From: Jaltomata sinuosa
Lineage: Eukaryota; Streptophyta; Magnoliopsida; Solanales; Solanaceae
Length of the DNA: 64,000 nucleotides
Reading direction: 5' to 3'
NCBI GenBank assembly: GCA_003996215.1
Contig: QJPP01001705.1
Coordinates: 1 to 64,000, forward strand
Shown here: positions 23,422-35,289 of the stretch, piece after piece
Numbering within the stretch: the first letter of the stretch is position 1
How the letters are laid out: each line of letters opens with the position of its first letter
Translations under genes and position numbers: made by a program
Notes under the pieces: model-generated
The model's database searches: none
The model's input: only the letters and a program-made list of their open reading frames with translations
What the model was told of the DNA's origin: nothing

Positions 23422-26399
23422 ATGGGGTCTGAAATTCGATATCGTAATCTGCTTGAGACTAGACGACTAGTATGGGTATTGGGCGTGGTTTTTGCAGTTG
23501 CTTTGATGATTCAGTATTTCGGTTTCCCATATGGTTATGCCTTGTCTTCTTTGTTTACTGCCAATGGGGGTCAAATAAGTAGCTCACAAATAGTAGATCA
23601 ATCTGGTAACTTCAATAGGTCAGAAGACTTGACACATGGTAGTATTGTGAACTCTACTAACAAAAATCTTATCCGTGAAGCAACTAATGAAACCAAGCTC
23701 TCTGATGCAAATTATGAAACGGTAGAGGATGATTCTATGCCCCCAATGAACGAACATGCTGGTGATACCTTAACTGAAGACGTTGACCCTGAGGATGAAT
23801 CCCCTTTTAAGGATTCAGAACTGGACAACCAGTCAACTGAGGAAAGCTTAGGAAGAAATAGTAGCTTACCTCCAGATAAAGCTGCTGATTCTGAATATGA
23901 TTTACCAGCTTCAAATGGTACATCTGAAAGTTCTTCATCACGTGTGGTTGATACTGATGGGGGAGGCAGTATTTCTCCAGCACCGACAGAAGCTAAGTCG
24001 TTGGAGATAAGTCACACAGCATTGCCTATTGCACCACCACCATTGGTTATGACACCTCAGGTCAATCTTGATGCAAAAAAAGAAGCTCCTTTGATATCTT
24101 CCTACCAGAACATATCTGCAAAAGAAGGAAATATAGGCCATCAACTTGAAAATGATAAAGTACCTGTGCAAAAACGCACCGACCATGCTCCTACAGTTAG
24201 TCATTCTTCTATAAACAAAATTCCTGTTATAAAGGAGCCCGACAAGCCCAAAGCTAGTGTAGTATCAATAGCTGAAATGAACATAGTGCTGCAAGAGACT
24301 CACACTTCATTTCATTCAATGGTATGTATGGTGCTTTGGTACTCTCTATTGGGATATGACTTGCGTAATTGACGAATAAATTCTTAGATATTCTAATTAT
24401 GTTCTTTTGATTTTTTCTGTAGAAACCACAGTGGTCCTCAGATGTAGATCAAGAACTACTACATGCAAAAAGTGTCATTGAGAATTCTCCTCTGGCAGGA
24501 AATGAACCTGGCTTATATGCTCCTTTGTATAGAAATTTGTCAATGTTTAAGAGGTAATAGAAAATGGTGATGCATATGATGAATCCGCCCTTGGTAATCT
24601 GGATGTTTTCTGACATTGGAGGTTTATTGTGTAGTACTGCATTAGATCGGATATTTATGCTTTGTTACTCATCAAATAATTGTTATGCTTTGTAGGAGCT
24701 GCTATAATTCGATATTTTAGTTTCAATCATCATGAACCCCTTGTTTCTTGATGCATGTAGTGACTTTCATGCTTGCTTTGAGCCAGTTGGCTGTTGCATA
24801 TACTGAATTCCGGAAAATAGCCATAATAGGAAGATGCGTTCTTGCGTACTTTATACTGTTTCTTACAAAAGGAGCACTGCGTGACAGGTGGAGAACACAG
24901 ACCTCAGCCCTGCCTTTAGTTTTTTAGTTTGAGATACATGAGATTTTCACTTAGTTCTTTAATTGTGACTGGTGGCAATTGTGGTTTTGCGTCTATATAG
25001 AGGCGGTCCAGCGTTCCTGTAGCTCCAGCCCGCTCCATTTTCTGAAGCTTTGCATTTACTTGTCTTTCAATATGCTTGAGGCACATTTCTCTGATCTGAC
25101 ATACATCATGTGCAGGAGCTATGAATTGATGGAGCAGACACTCAAAGTTTACATTTATACAGAAGGTGAAAGACCAGTATTCCATACGCCAGTGCTTAAA
25201 GGAATATATGCTTCTGAGGGTTGGTTTATGAAGCTCCTGAAAAGAAACAAGAAATTAGTTACTAAGAACCCCAAAAAGGCTCACCTGTTTTATCTACCGT
25301 TCAGCTCCCGTATGCTAGAGGAGACCTTATATGTCCCTGATTCTCACAGTCGTAGGAACTTAGTTCGATATTTAAGTGATTATCTCGACATCATTATCCA
25401 AAGACATAATTTTTGGAACAGAACTGCTGGAGCTGACCATTTTCTTGTTGCCTGCCATGATTGGGTAAGTTTTGGATTCTTCCTTTAATCGAAGTTCCTA
25501 AACATATATTACCACATCCACTTTGATTCTCGTAGATTTAATCCATACTTCTTTTCAGTCAAGATCTTTTGTTTTCACCTTTAATGGAGTGGTCTGCCGT
25601 GTGCACCATTTCTTTTTCGCTTTATTGATCGGGGCTTATCTTTCTGCATGTGTACACACAAGCTCGTCTTATAGTTTCGGTGTCAAAGATATATCTACGT
25701 TTTTTTTATAGTTAAGATGTATGAATCTCTGTCAGCTACTGAAAAGGAAATTTGCTTCCTCAGGCCCCTGCAGAAACAAAAAGAATCATGGCTAATTGCA
25801 TAAGAGCTTTATGCAATGCTGACATTAAAGAAGGCTTCCAATTCGGTAAAGATGTATCGCTGCCAGAAACATATGTGCGTGCAGCTAAGAATCCCCTTAG
25901 AGAAATTGGGGGAAAGCGTCTTTCTAAGAGACGAACTCTTGCTTTCTTTGCTGGAAACATGCATGGTTACCTTCGCCCTATTCTATTGAACTACTGGGAA
26001 AACAAAGATCCTGACATGAAGATTTTCGGCAAGATTAGTACAGTAAGCTATGTCCAATACATGAAGAGCAGCAAATACTGCATATGTGCAAAAGGTTATG
26101 AAGTCAACAGCCCTCGCGTGGTGGAGGCCATTTTCTACGAGTGTGTCCCAGTGATTATATCTGACAATTTCGTACCCCCTTTTTTTGAGACTTTGAACTG
26201 GGAGGCTTTTGCCATTTTTGTTCCAGAGAAGGACATTCCAAAACTGAAAGACATACTCGTATCGATCCCAGAGAAGAGATATCGCGAGATGCAGCGGAGG
26301 GTTAAGCTGGTGCAGCAGCATTTCCTTTGGCACGTCAAGCCAGTGAAGTATGATATTTTCTACATGATTCTCCATTCAATATGGCACAACAGAGTTTAA
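23422..26399 (+). CDS. Exostosin-family GT47 glycosyltransferase, paralogue 1 (four exons)
   Basis: Exons 23422-24321, 24423-24553, 25116-25464 and 25764-26399 join with GT-AG introns into 671 codons. Residues about 16-45 (LVWVLGVVFAVALMIQYF onward) form a type II signal anchor. Residues 46-300 are an acidic, Ser/Pro-rich stalk. The exostosin/GT47 domain spans about 340-650 and contains SYELMEQTLKVYIYTEGERP, ADHFLVACHDW, YCICAKGYEVNSPRVVEAIF and ETLNWEAF. GT47 enzymes are inverting sugar transferases that build wall polysaccharides or glycoproteins in the Golgi; the substrate of this subgroup is not known to me. The start at 23422 was preferred over the in-frame ATG at 23344 because the paralogue aligns from here (MGSEIRYRNLLETRR against MGIEVRYASFLETKR) and the earlier ATG precedes a likely splice acceptor. 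No lesion is seen, so it is probably functional. Closest in style to the Arabidopsis At5g19670/At5g25820 group (from memory). Confidence 0.93.
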
Positions 26400-27242
26400 G
26401 GAGTAAGACCTAGGTGAAAAAATGTACACGAATAGATAGTTTCAGAGTTTTAGATGTTTTAGTGCAGCATTCTTTTGAGAAAGATGTATAATAAGTTGCA
26501 TGAATACGCAGAGTAGGAGAATGTATTTGGTTATTTCCTGTACATAGACTTGAGAAGAGACCATTTGTTGTTTCTTTTTTCTGGCATATATCTATAGTAC
26601 GTCTTCGTTCTTTACTAGTGTCGCAGGGGCGGATCCAGAGGTAGGATGGGGGTTCTCGGGAACCCGGTGACTTTTGCTGGACCTTGTATTTATGTTGAGA
26701 AATTCATTAAATATATAAGAAATATTTGTTGGAAACCCACTAACAAATTAAGTGCTTGGTCCAGTGGTAGAAATTGAAGCTGCTGCTCCTAATTTGGAGA
26801 CATTTGTCGTAAAATTGCTTTTTCCTCTCTATTATTGCTGAAATGGAATAATACTCCTAATAAAACGTTGATTGCAGGGTAGAATAATTATTAAAGCAGA
26901 GACGTATGATTATTTATGCAAAATATCTTAAGGTGAACTTTGATGATCATACAGAGTGATGGAAAATGACTGCTGACTTTTTGGGAATCCAGACATCTAG
27001 TACTCAATCATTCACCTTTTAACAGTGGCCGAAGGCATTTGCAAAATAATTCATTTTGTTTTCTAGACTTGGTCATGAAAATGACCCATTTCCTGTTCCT
27101 CTTTATATATCTTTAGGTGAACTTTTGTCATGCTACCAAGATGCAACTTTACCATAGTTGCCTTTCTTGCTAATAATTTTTTTTTATATATGGAGTAAAT
27201 TCTATTTTCAAATTTGGATTTGTCTGTCCTGCTGTAGACATA
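26400..27242. other. 3' flank of GT47 paralogue 1 with a dispersed-repeat fragment
   Basis: The start is 3' UTR (an AATAAG-type signal near 26490). From about 26627 to 26795 there is GGGGCGGATCCAGAGG followed by GGGGGTTC and AACCCACTAACAAATTAAG, a sequence I associate with a common Solanaceae dispersed repeat. It includes an A-box-like TTGGTCCAGTGGTAG near 26757. Class undecided. No gene is seen in the remainder. Confidence 0.4.
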
Positions 27243-27686
27243 GAGCCTGTTTGGATAGGATCAAATCAGATTTTAATCTCTTTTTTAGCTTTTTCATTTG
27301 TTTGGTAAAGTAAAAACAATTAAAAAAAGCTAAAAACAGATTAAAAAAAGCTAAAAGCTAAATTTTTTTTTAAGTTTGACCAACACATTTACTTTTTTAT
27401 CCCTTAAATTTTTCTTAATTCCGATACTACCCTCACTTTTCATCCCTAAAATGTATGGAAGTACTCTCTTTTCTCTCATTCTCATCCCGCTTCTCCATCT
27501 TTCCATTTCTCCTACAACAAAAAAATGCTTAACAATACTTGTTTACCAAAATACATTAACAGTTTTTTTTTTCAATTTCAGCACTTTTTATCCAAACACT
27601 TATCTACTTATTTATAAACACTTATATCCAGCTTTTTATCATATTGCTTAAAATCTACTTTTTTTTAAACAAATCCAAACAGGCTC
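27243..27686. mobile_element. MITE with GAGCCTGTTTGGAT ends and 3-bp ATA target duplication
   Basis: Left end GAGCCTGTTTGGAT and right end ATCCAAACAGGCTC are perfect inverted repeats. ATA flanks both sides. A 3-bp TWA-like duplication fits PIF/Harbinger-type MITEs. The 444-bp interior is AT-rich and non-coding; the ORF inside has no family resemblance. Confidence 0.8.
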
Positions 27687-28102
27687 ATAATCCTTCGAAC
27701 ACATCAATGTTATCCAACACTTTACGCAGCCACGTGAAAGAAGAGGTTCTACCAAGATCAATAATAGTTGTAATAATCTAATTTTAGGTTTTAGGGTTTT
27801 AAGTAAAAGAGCATCCACTAGGAAACAAATAAAAAAAAAGGAAAATGAAAAAGGCATAAAATAGGAAGATAGAGCAGCCGATACTGCACTAAAAAGGCAT
27901 TGTTTAGAAGTAATGATTATGTTTAAAATTGAAAAGAAATTACTTATCATTTTAACGAAGAAACGCTCCAATTATTACCGAACATTACTGCTCCTTGTCT
28001 CAAATTATCATAATTTTCAAAAATAGTTATCTCATATTATTTATTATTTTAAAAATTTAAAATAAAATTAATTACTTTTTTCTCATTTTATCCTTAGTAA
28101 TA

Positions 28103-28335
28103 CTCCCTCCATCACAATTTAAATCTTAGTTTGACAAATCATAAAGTTTAAAAAATAAAAGAGATATTTTTAAATTTTATGATATTAAATTTAAAATATG
28201 TGTAATCTTTTAAATTTTATGGTCTTAAACTTGCTAGGTAAGATATTAAAAATGGGAAACTTACTAAATAAAAAAAGAGACACTATTTTGAGATATACAA
28301 AAAAATAAAGTAAACTTAAATTGAGACAAAGAGAG
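28103..28335. mobile_element. Stowaway-like MITE (about 233 bp)
   Basis: CTCCCTCCATCACAATTTAA at the left pairs with TTAAATTGAGACAAAGAGAG at the right. TA lies on both sides (28101-28102 and 28336-28337). Same family type as 21232-21481. Confidence 0.8.
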
Positions 28336-28410
28336 TAATTATTTTGAAACTACAAATACCTCAATTATAATACATAAATAGCCTAAATATTCATATAAAA
28401 GAGATTATAG

Positions 28411-28676
28411 AGGCGTTTGGTCATGAATTTTTCACTTTTTTTTTCCAGAGTTCAACTACGAAAAATATGTTTGATCATAAAATTTTATTTTTACTTTTTT
28501 TGAAAATTTCAAAAGTAATAAAGAGTTATTTTTGCTTTTTTCACTCCAAAATACTTACAAAAATTTAAAAGCAATTCTAATTATTTCATGGCCAAAACAC
28601 AATTTTAATTTTTAAATATTATTTTTTACCTTAAAAATAAAAAACTATTTTCGTAATGGAACATGACCAAACGCCT
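28411..28676. mobile_element. MITE with AGGCGTTTGGTCATG terminal inverted repeats
   Basis: A 15-bp terminal inverted repeat, AGGCGTTTGGTCATG to CATGACCAAACGCCT, encloses 266 bp of AT-rich DNA. It is a better preserved relative of 22117-22482. Target duplication not certain. Confidence 0.75.
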
Positions 28677-29143
28677 GCTATATCTTCAACACATGAATAA
28701 AAATAAAATAATCAAATCACCTCCTAATTAACATTAACAAAACCAATAATAGGAACATATATCAGTGAAGTGAAGCTGAGCAGTGAGTGTAGCCAAACCT
28801 GAAGCTGATCAATTCTGTGAGATCTCTTCCTTTTTCTTTTCACTTTAATTCCTTGCTTTTACTTCTTCTGTAGTTCCCAATTATATGGGGTCTCAGGATT
28901 TGGCCTTCTTTTGTTGTGTATAATTGTAGTTCAATAAGCTTCAACTGTACTTGATGTCAGAAATTAGAAAGAAACAAGAATGTTTTCCCTTCTTATGTGG
29001 TTATTGCCTTGCTTTTGATCAACGCTTTTCAAGTGTAATTTAAATTGCTTTATCCTCTTCAATAACAAAATCCATCCTTTCTGTTCTCAGTTAAGTGTTT
29101 AGTGTTTGTTTAATGTAATAAGAAAATTCAAATATAGCTTTCT

Positions 29144-29401
29144 GATTGACCACCATAGTCAATCAACTTATGGTAGTCGACCACCATAGTCAATCAACTT
29201 TGTTCTGTCAATTCACTCAATTTTGCCTGGTTAGCTTTCATGACAACGTCAAATTTTAATTTTAAGAATCAAGGTTCTTTTAATCTTTTTTCTTAAATTT
29301 ACAGTTGTCGTAAAAGCTAACTAGGCAAAGTTGAGTGACTTTTGAAAGACAACAAAATTGAGTGACTATGGTGGCCAATCACCATAAGTTGAGTGACCGT
29401 C
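29144..29401. repeat. Inverted-repeat element upstream of GT47 paralogue 2
   Basis: The left arm has two 31-bp tandem copies of GACCACCATAGTCAATCAAC plus CACTCAATTTTGCC. The right arm has GGCAAAGTTGAGTGACTT, GAGTGACTATGGTGG and CCATAAGTTGAGTGACC, which are complementary. The arrangement suggests a foldback or MITE about 140 bp upstream of the start codon. No coding capacity. Confidence 0.6.
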
Positions 29402-29544
29402 CAGGCCACTAACTCGGAAAATTACTGTCACTCCTCAAGTAGCATTTAAGAATGAGTGAAGCTTAAAAATTAAGAGGAGTGCTGTGTTGGATGCTAAATT
29501 TGGAATTATAAAACTGTCCAGGGAATGGAGTGATTTTCTTGAAC

Positions 29545-32319
29545 ATGGGAATTGAAGTTCGATATGCAAGTTTCTTGGAGACTAAAAGACTGCTATGGCT
29601 AGTGGCATCCATTTTTGTTATGGTTTTGATCATTCAATATTTTGGATTCCCAAATGTTTATGCTGTACCCTCATTATTTTCTTCCAGCAAAGGTCAAGTA
29701 GCATTTTTAGGCAGCTTTCACTCTGGAGAGTCATCTGGTAATTCTAGTGTATCGGGAAACCTGACATTTTCTCGTGTTTTAAACACTACTGCCTCAAATG
29801 TTGTTCATGAAGGAACAGCCAAAACTGAGCTGTCAAAGACAAGTGATGCAACCGTTGAAGACTCTAATGTTACCATGAGTGAGGATACTGAAATTGAAGA
29901 CGAATTTCTACTGCAGGACCTAGAATCAAACAACTTGCCAGAAGTTGAAAATTTTGGAAAAAATAGTAGTTTATCTCCACTGCAAGTTGCTCATGCTTCT
30001 GAATTTGTAATGCCAACACCCAATGTTACATCTGAAAATAATTTTGTTCTAGATAAGACAGATAAAGACGACATTGCTCACGGAGTGGCAAAAAATGAAA
30101 CGATAGACGCCAATCCTATAACCACAACTGCTGCACCTGTGGCGACGACGGTTATCTCTCCTTTGACATCTTTCAGCCAAAACCAATCTACAGTCCTAAA
30201 TAGTGAGAACCCTGGGTTAGTGCAGACTTATCCTGCTCCTTCATCAGATCATTCTTGCATGAGGAATATTCCTGCTGTGATTGAAAGGTCTGACAGTGCA
30301 AGAAAAAGTGTGGCATCAATATCTCAAATGAATTATATGCTGCAACAAAGTCGAACTTCATTTTGTTCAATGGTATGTCAGGGCTTAAGTTCAGTTTTAT
30401 CAAAGGGGAATGATTTCATTAGCTCATTTATACAACTTTGAACTTTCTCTTGTTCCTTTCTTTCCTGATTGAACTTAGTTTTTCATAGAAACCACGATGG
30501 TCCTCCGTTGTAGATCAAGAACTATTACGTGCAAAAGATCTGATCGAGAATGCGCCTCTCTTACAGAGCGAGCCTGGATTATATGCCCCTCTATTTAGAA
30601 ATCTGTCCATGTTTAAAAGGTTAGCAACTCCATAATATACCTAAGTTGTGGATTTTGTTCATGTTGATGTGGTTAAATCCATTTCACTTTTCCATATTTC
30701 GTGCTTATCCGAAAAACTGTGTTGTAATCCAATGACTTTTCTGGAAGTTGCACACTATTGAAAACAGTTATCTTTCCGTGTTACATCATGAAAGTTCAAG
30801 CTTTATGCAGTGAAACTATTGGAATAGATTTCTCTGCTCACCAATTGAATAACCTGTACTGTATAATCTCAATGGAAATATTGTAGTCGAGGTATTAACC
30901 TGTAAATTACAGGGTTGATAGTTTCATTTATCTTTTAAGAGCTTGGACCTTCTCTTTGCTTCATGTCCTTCTAAGAGTTGGTTACACTATTAGTATTATA
31001 TCGAGCCATGGATGGAAAGATGCATAACAAGTACCAATGCTTGAAGCTGATTCAGCTATCAAATTACACTAAATGCAGGAGTTATGAATTGATGGAGCAG
31101 ATTCTCAAGGTTTACATCTATGCTGAAGGGGAAAGACCAATATTCCATTCCGGACCTCTTGATGGAATATATGCTTCGGAGGGCTGGTTCATAAAGCTGC
31201 TTCAAGAAAACAAAGGATTTGTCACTAAAAATCCCCAAAAAGCTCACATATTTTATTTGCCTATTAGTTTCCGATTACTAAAGATGACATTGTATGTGCC
31301 TGATTCTCACAACCGTACAAATATAATCCAATTTTTAAGTAACTACGTTGAAATGATCGCACAAAAGTATCATTTCTGGAATAGAACGGATGGAGCTGAC
31401 CATTTTATTGTTGCCTGCCATGACTGGGTATGTCTCCGATTCTTTCATGTGATTCTAAAATCCTGAATTAATATTTAGAGAAGCATCTCATCCTTCTTGA
31501 ATATGTTCATAGTTTGCTTATTTTGGAATCTCTATCAATGCAAACGTCATGTTTCCTAGCATCAGATTCTGGAATAATAGAACAGAATAGAGTTTCTATA
31601 GTAGCAGCTACACATGGCTTACATATTCTGAAATATGCTTGAGTGCTATAGCATAAACTGATTTTCATCATCAGGCCCCTGCAGAGACGAATGAAATTAC
31701 GAGTAATTGCATAAGATCTTTATGCAATGCTGACCTGAGAGGTGGCTTCCAGTTTGGTAAGGATGTGTCTCTACCACAACCAAACATTCGCCTAAGGACA
31801 AACCCTCTTGCTGAACTTGGAGGAAAGCCAGCTTCCAAACGGCGTATCCTTGCTTTCTTTGCTGGACATATGCATGGTTATCTCCGCCCTATCCTACTGA
31901 AGCACTGGGAAAACAGAGATCCTGACATGATGATTTGTGGTGAAATAACTAAGGCAAGCTATTTACGGTACATGAAGAGCAGCAAATACTGCCTATGTGC
32001 AAGAGGTTCTCAAGTCAACTCTCCTAGAGTGGTAGAAGCCATTTACTATGGGTGTATCCCGGTGATCTTATCCGATAACTATGTGCCCCCGCTCTTTGAG
32101 ACTCTAAACTGGGAATCTTTTGCTGTATTTGTCCAGGAGAAGGACATCCCAAATTTGAAAAACATACTTCTGTCCATTCCGGACAAGAAATATAAGCAGA
32201 TGCATCGGAGAGTTAAGCAGGTACAACAGCATTTTCTCTGGCACATTAAGCCTTCTAAATATGATGTTTTTCACATGATACTCCATTCAGTTTGGCACAA
32301 CCGAGTTTATGGAAGGTGA
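29545..32319 (+). CDS. Exostosin-family GT47 glycosyltransferase, paralogue 2 (four exons)
   Basis: Exons 29545-30372, 30489-30619, 31079-31427 and 31675-32319 join with GT-AG introns into 650 codons. Exons 2 and 3 have exactly the lengths of those in paralogue 1 (131 and 349 bp), and all phases agree. Residues about 17-45 (LLWLVASIFVMVLIIQYF onward) are a signal anchor. Residues 46-276 form a diverged Ser/Thr/Asn-rich stalk. The GT47 domain carries SYELMEQILKVYIYAEGERP, ADHFIVACHDW, YCLCARGSQVNSPRVVEAIY and ETLNWESF. An earlier in-frame ATG at 29530 would add five residues; 29545 was chosen by alignment to paralogue 1. It sits about 3.1 kb downstream of paralogue 1 on the same strand, so it is a tandem duplicate. 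Golgi type II membrane enzyme expected; acceptor and donor sugars unknown. Confidence 0.93.
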
Positions 32320-33639
32320 TAAATGTGCATATACAGTGGAGGTTGTAGACTTAAAGCTGAAATAATAAATGGCTTGCATTAGATATTCATTTTTGCTTTA
32401 CTTTTAACTTGTGTAGAATATAAACAGCAGATTGGTGTTCTTATAAGATATCTGAAGAGTTTGGTATTTTTTTAGTATGTCAATGTTTCGCCATGTGACT
32501 GTTGCAGCCTGGTTGATCAAAATCTTAAAATATTAGTTGTGTACTTGAATAGATCTGTGCATATTAGTAATTAGCGACTGGATGAACCTCATGAGTGAGA
32601 CTTTGGTACATCCTTGTTCCATATTCCTATTCCCAAGAGAGAGGAAAGAGTAAGGAAACAAAAGAGTGGCATTCAATATTACTGTTTGTGTTGTGGAAAT
32701 GAAAATGTGAGCTACAGCTGATAATCGGAAGTACCTTTTCAAGTGGTGAATACTGCAATTTGGATTGGATGACACGCATGACACGGGCATGCTAAGATGG
32801 AAAGCTTCTTAAAAAGGGGTGCATATGACACTTAGGCAAATCCCGCATCGGAAAGGAGAGCAAAGTGAAGTGCTATATTAAGACAGATCACAAATTCACA
32901 TGGTATTCGTGTTTTTGGGCTCTATATGACGGAACTCAAGGGACAATTCTGCTAGACTTGTTGGACTAAGCCGACAATGCGTATCATGAGTTTGGATAGT
33001 GACTACTCATGCCTCTCCCTCTTGTTTATAGGAAGAACAAGATGGAAAGAAATAGGACTACATACATTACGGTATGTCTAAAGTTGCACTTGTGTAAGGA
33101 ATGCAGAAAGTCCCCAAAAAGATAAGAATTTTGTTTGATGTCTGGCATAACTATGAGAAGAAGAGGCCTAACATGATGAAGAATAGCCTGTCAGTATAGC
33201 CAGGATAACTGCCTAGCATAGCAACCCCAAAAGGGAAATTAAGAAATAATACCCTTGCGGGAGGAGGGCTATGTAGGCAAGTCATCCTTGGCTAATAAAC
33301 ATAAACTCTTCACTTCAGGTAAGGCCTCTCTTCTTACATTTTAGTTTCTCTTGAATGCCTTGAGATAAGTTTGTGAATTATTTGCTTCATCTTGGTTCTG
33401 CCCAAAAGAGAAATGTCAGATTCATTTTGGCACCAGTGCCGTGACCTTTCATTGCCAATATGCTTAATCCATAAAATGCTTCAGTCTCTTTTTCTACACA
33501 GATCTGTAGCCTTCCTGCAAGAATATATTCTTTTATGTTGAAGGAGGCTTTAAACTTATCCGGTCCTTTAAATCATTCTGACTAGAAGATAGGGATTATG
33601 GAATGTCAACCAATAAGACACTATCATATGGTTAGATAT
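32320..33639. other. 3' flank of GT47 paralogue 2 and intergenic sequence
   Basis: No gene is recognised. The first part is 3' UTR. At 32841-32850 TCCCGCATCG resembles the plant snRNA upstream sequence element (RTCCCACATCG), and an AT-rich TATATTA follows 23 bp later (32874-32880). No recognisable snRNA, U3, 7SL or MRP sequence follows. Confidence 0.35.
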
Positions 33640-34420
33640 CTGAACCTTGACTAAATCTTATGCTCAAAAGTGGATGCAAATTGGTTGGGAATCAAATATC
33701 AGCTTGATAGCAATTTGACCATCAAAAGTTCAAAACCTTTCAAAGATGTATTGATGCATAGGACTTTCAACTATTGTTTGCTCATACTTCATGCCATTCT
33801 AGTCTTGAATTTGCAAAATAAAAAATGATGAACAAGAGCACGTTCTAACTTAAAAAAAATAAAATAAAAAATACTTAATTTACCATCAGGAAAGATTTAA
33901 CCTCAGCCTGGTCACAAAAGATTCTGAAATGAATTCTCAAAATTGAAGACAAAAGTGTTGGAGAAAAAAATGCTCTTTCTATCCTGACTCTTCTCATCTT
34001 GAGATGTCAAAAAATGTTTGGTACTATTCATATAATTATAGATTTTATAAGATTTTATCATATAGCTTTATGCCTGAGATTTGACCAAATCTTAAGCACA
34101 AAAGTGATGAAAATTGGTCGAGAATCAAATTTCAGCTTGATAGCATGCAGCAAGTTGACCATCAAGAACCTTTCAAAGATGTATCGCTGCATAAGTCTTT
34201 CAACTAATTGGGAGTTCATACTTCTCACCAATCTAGTCATGAATTTGCAAAACTAGAAAGAAAATTCTGAACAAGAGCAAACAACTAAAAAGAATAAAAT
34301 ACTTAAATACCACTCTACCATCGTCCATCAGAAAGATTTTAACCTCGTTAGGTTAGAAGTTCATGAATTTTTTTTTTTGTTTGATAAAAACAAAATACTC
34401 TTTCCGTCCTAATTTGAGAC
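33640..34420. repeat. Local direct duplication of about 340 bp
   Basis: Copies at about 33640-33990 and 34076-34420 share CAAATCTTA, ATCAAAT..CAGCTTGATAGCA, TTGACCATCAA, CCTTTCAAAGATGTAT, GCATA, CTTTCAACTA, AATTTGCAAAA, GAACAAGAGCA and AAAGATTTAACCTC, in the same order. They are clearly diverged, so the event is not recent. The small ORFs in the copies have no family resemblance. Confidence 0.75.
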
Positions 34421-34440
34421 CGTCTTTCTATTTTAGGACG

Positions 34441-35289
34441 TGTTAGAATGCTGGACCCCTAATTTGCCTAAGGAATATGTTGTGCTATCTGTTCCTTTGT
34501 CGATTACTTCAAGTAAAGCGAGTAAATAGGAGACACGGTATTTTACGTAGAAAACTCCGGCTCACAAAGGGTAAAAAATCACGACCTACACCTCTGTAGG
34601 ATTTAACCCAACTTCACTAAAATTCTGAGTCTCAAAGCAGTTTAGATTACAAAAGTTTCAAACCTAGGAACTAAACTCTAATTCCTAACACCACACAAAC
34701 CTCCCCAGGTCTGCGTGCCCAAGTCTTCAAGTTATTCCAGCATGAAGACTAACTTCCTAACCCAGTTTATAACACACTGGTACTAACGAATAAACGATTA
34801 CAATTCAATGAAAACAATACAATCAACTTCACTCAAGAACTGTACAGCGTAGACTTAAGGAACATGTTCTTCAATCTGGTTTTTTGTATTGGCTGCACTT
34901 GAATCTTCACTCAGAACTATCTCAAATATGAACTCACTCAATTTGATTGTGTTCTGCTTATAGCTCTCTATGTAAGTGCAGAAAGTTTATTGTGAAACCT
35001 TTGTTGTATTTATAGGAAATCCCCTTCCTTGTAGGACTTGTCATGCCAACCTACCTTGATTTCTTTCCTTGTGGGATACCTCTATGAAAGGAAACTTCTT
35101 GCAAGCTGGACTCTCATCATTCACACTCTTCATCCACACGCTTTACTCTCTTTGTTGTTTGGAACTCCGCGTGATTGATCTTCTCCTGATCCTAGTTGGA
35201 CTCTGCCTGAGAGAAACATGTCACTTATACCTGTTCCTTGCGAGTGGATCACATATTTGTCAATTTTTAAAATCTACCTTGATCCAACA
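34441..35289 (-). mobile_element. Solo LTR (copia-like, 849 bp) with 5-bp target duplication
   Basis: On the plus strand it runs TGTTAGAATGC to TTGATCCAACA. GGACG lies directly on both sides (34436-34440 and 35290-35294), a perfect 5-bp target duplication. A minus-strand TATA box CTATAAATAC at 35006-35015 sets the orientation. There is no internal region, so it is a solo LTR left by recombination. The sequence around it, once joined, reads through without a break. Confidence 0.82.
35006..35015 (-). promoter_or_regulatory. TATA box of the solo LTR
   Basis: The minus strand reads CTATAAATAC, in the middle of the LTR as expected for a U3/R border. Confidence 0.5.

Noticed and set aside
23938..26375. 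Minus-strand ORFs under the first GT47 gene
   Set aside because: They are antisense shadows of well-supported exons.
26750..26775. Possible tRNA or SINE from the A-box-like TTGGTCCAGTGGTAG
   Set aside because: No matching B box or cloverleaf was found, so it is only noted within the flank.
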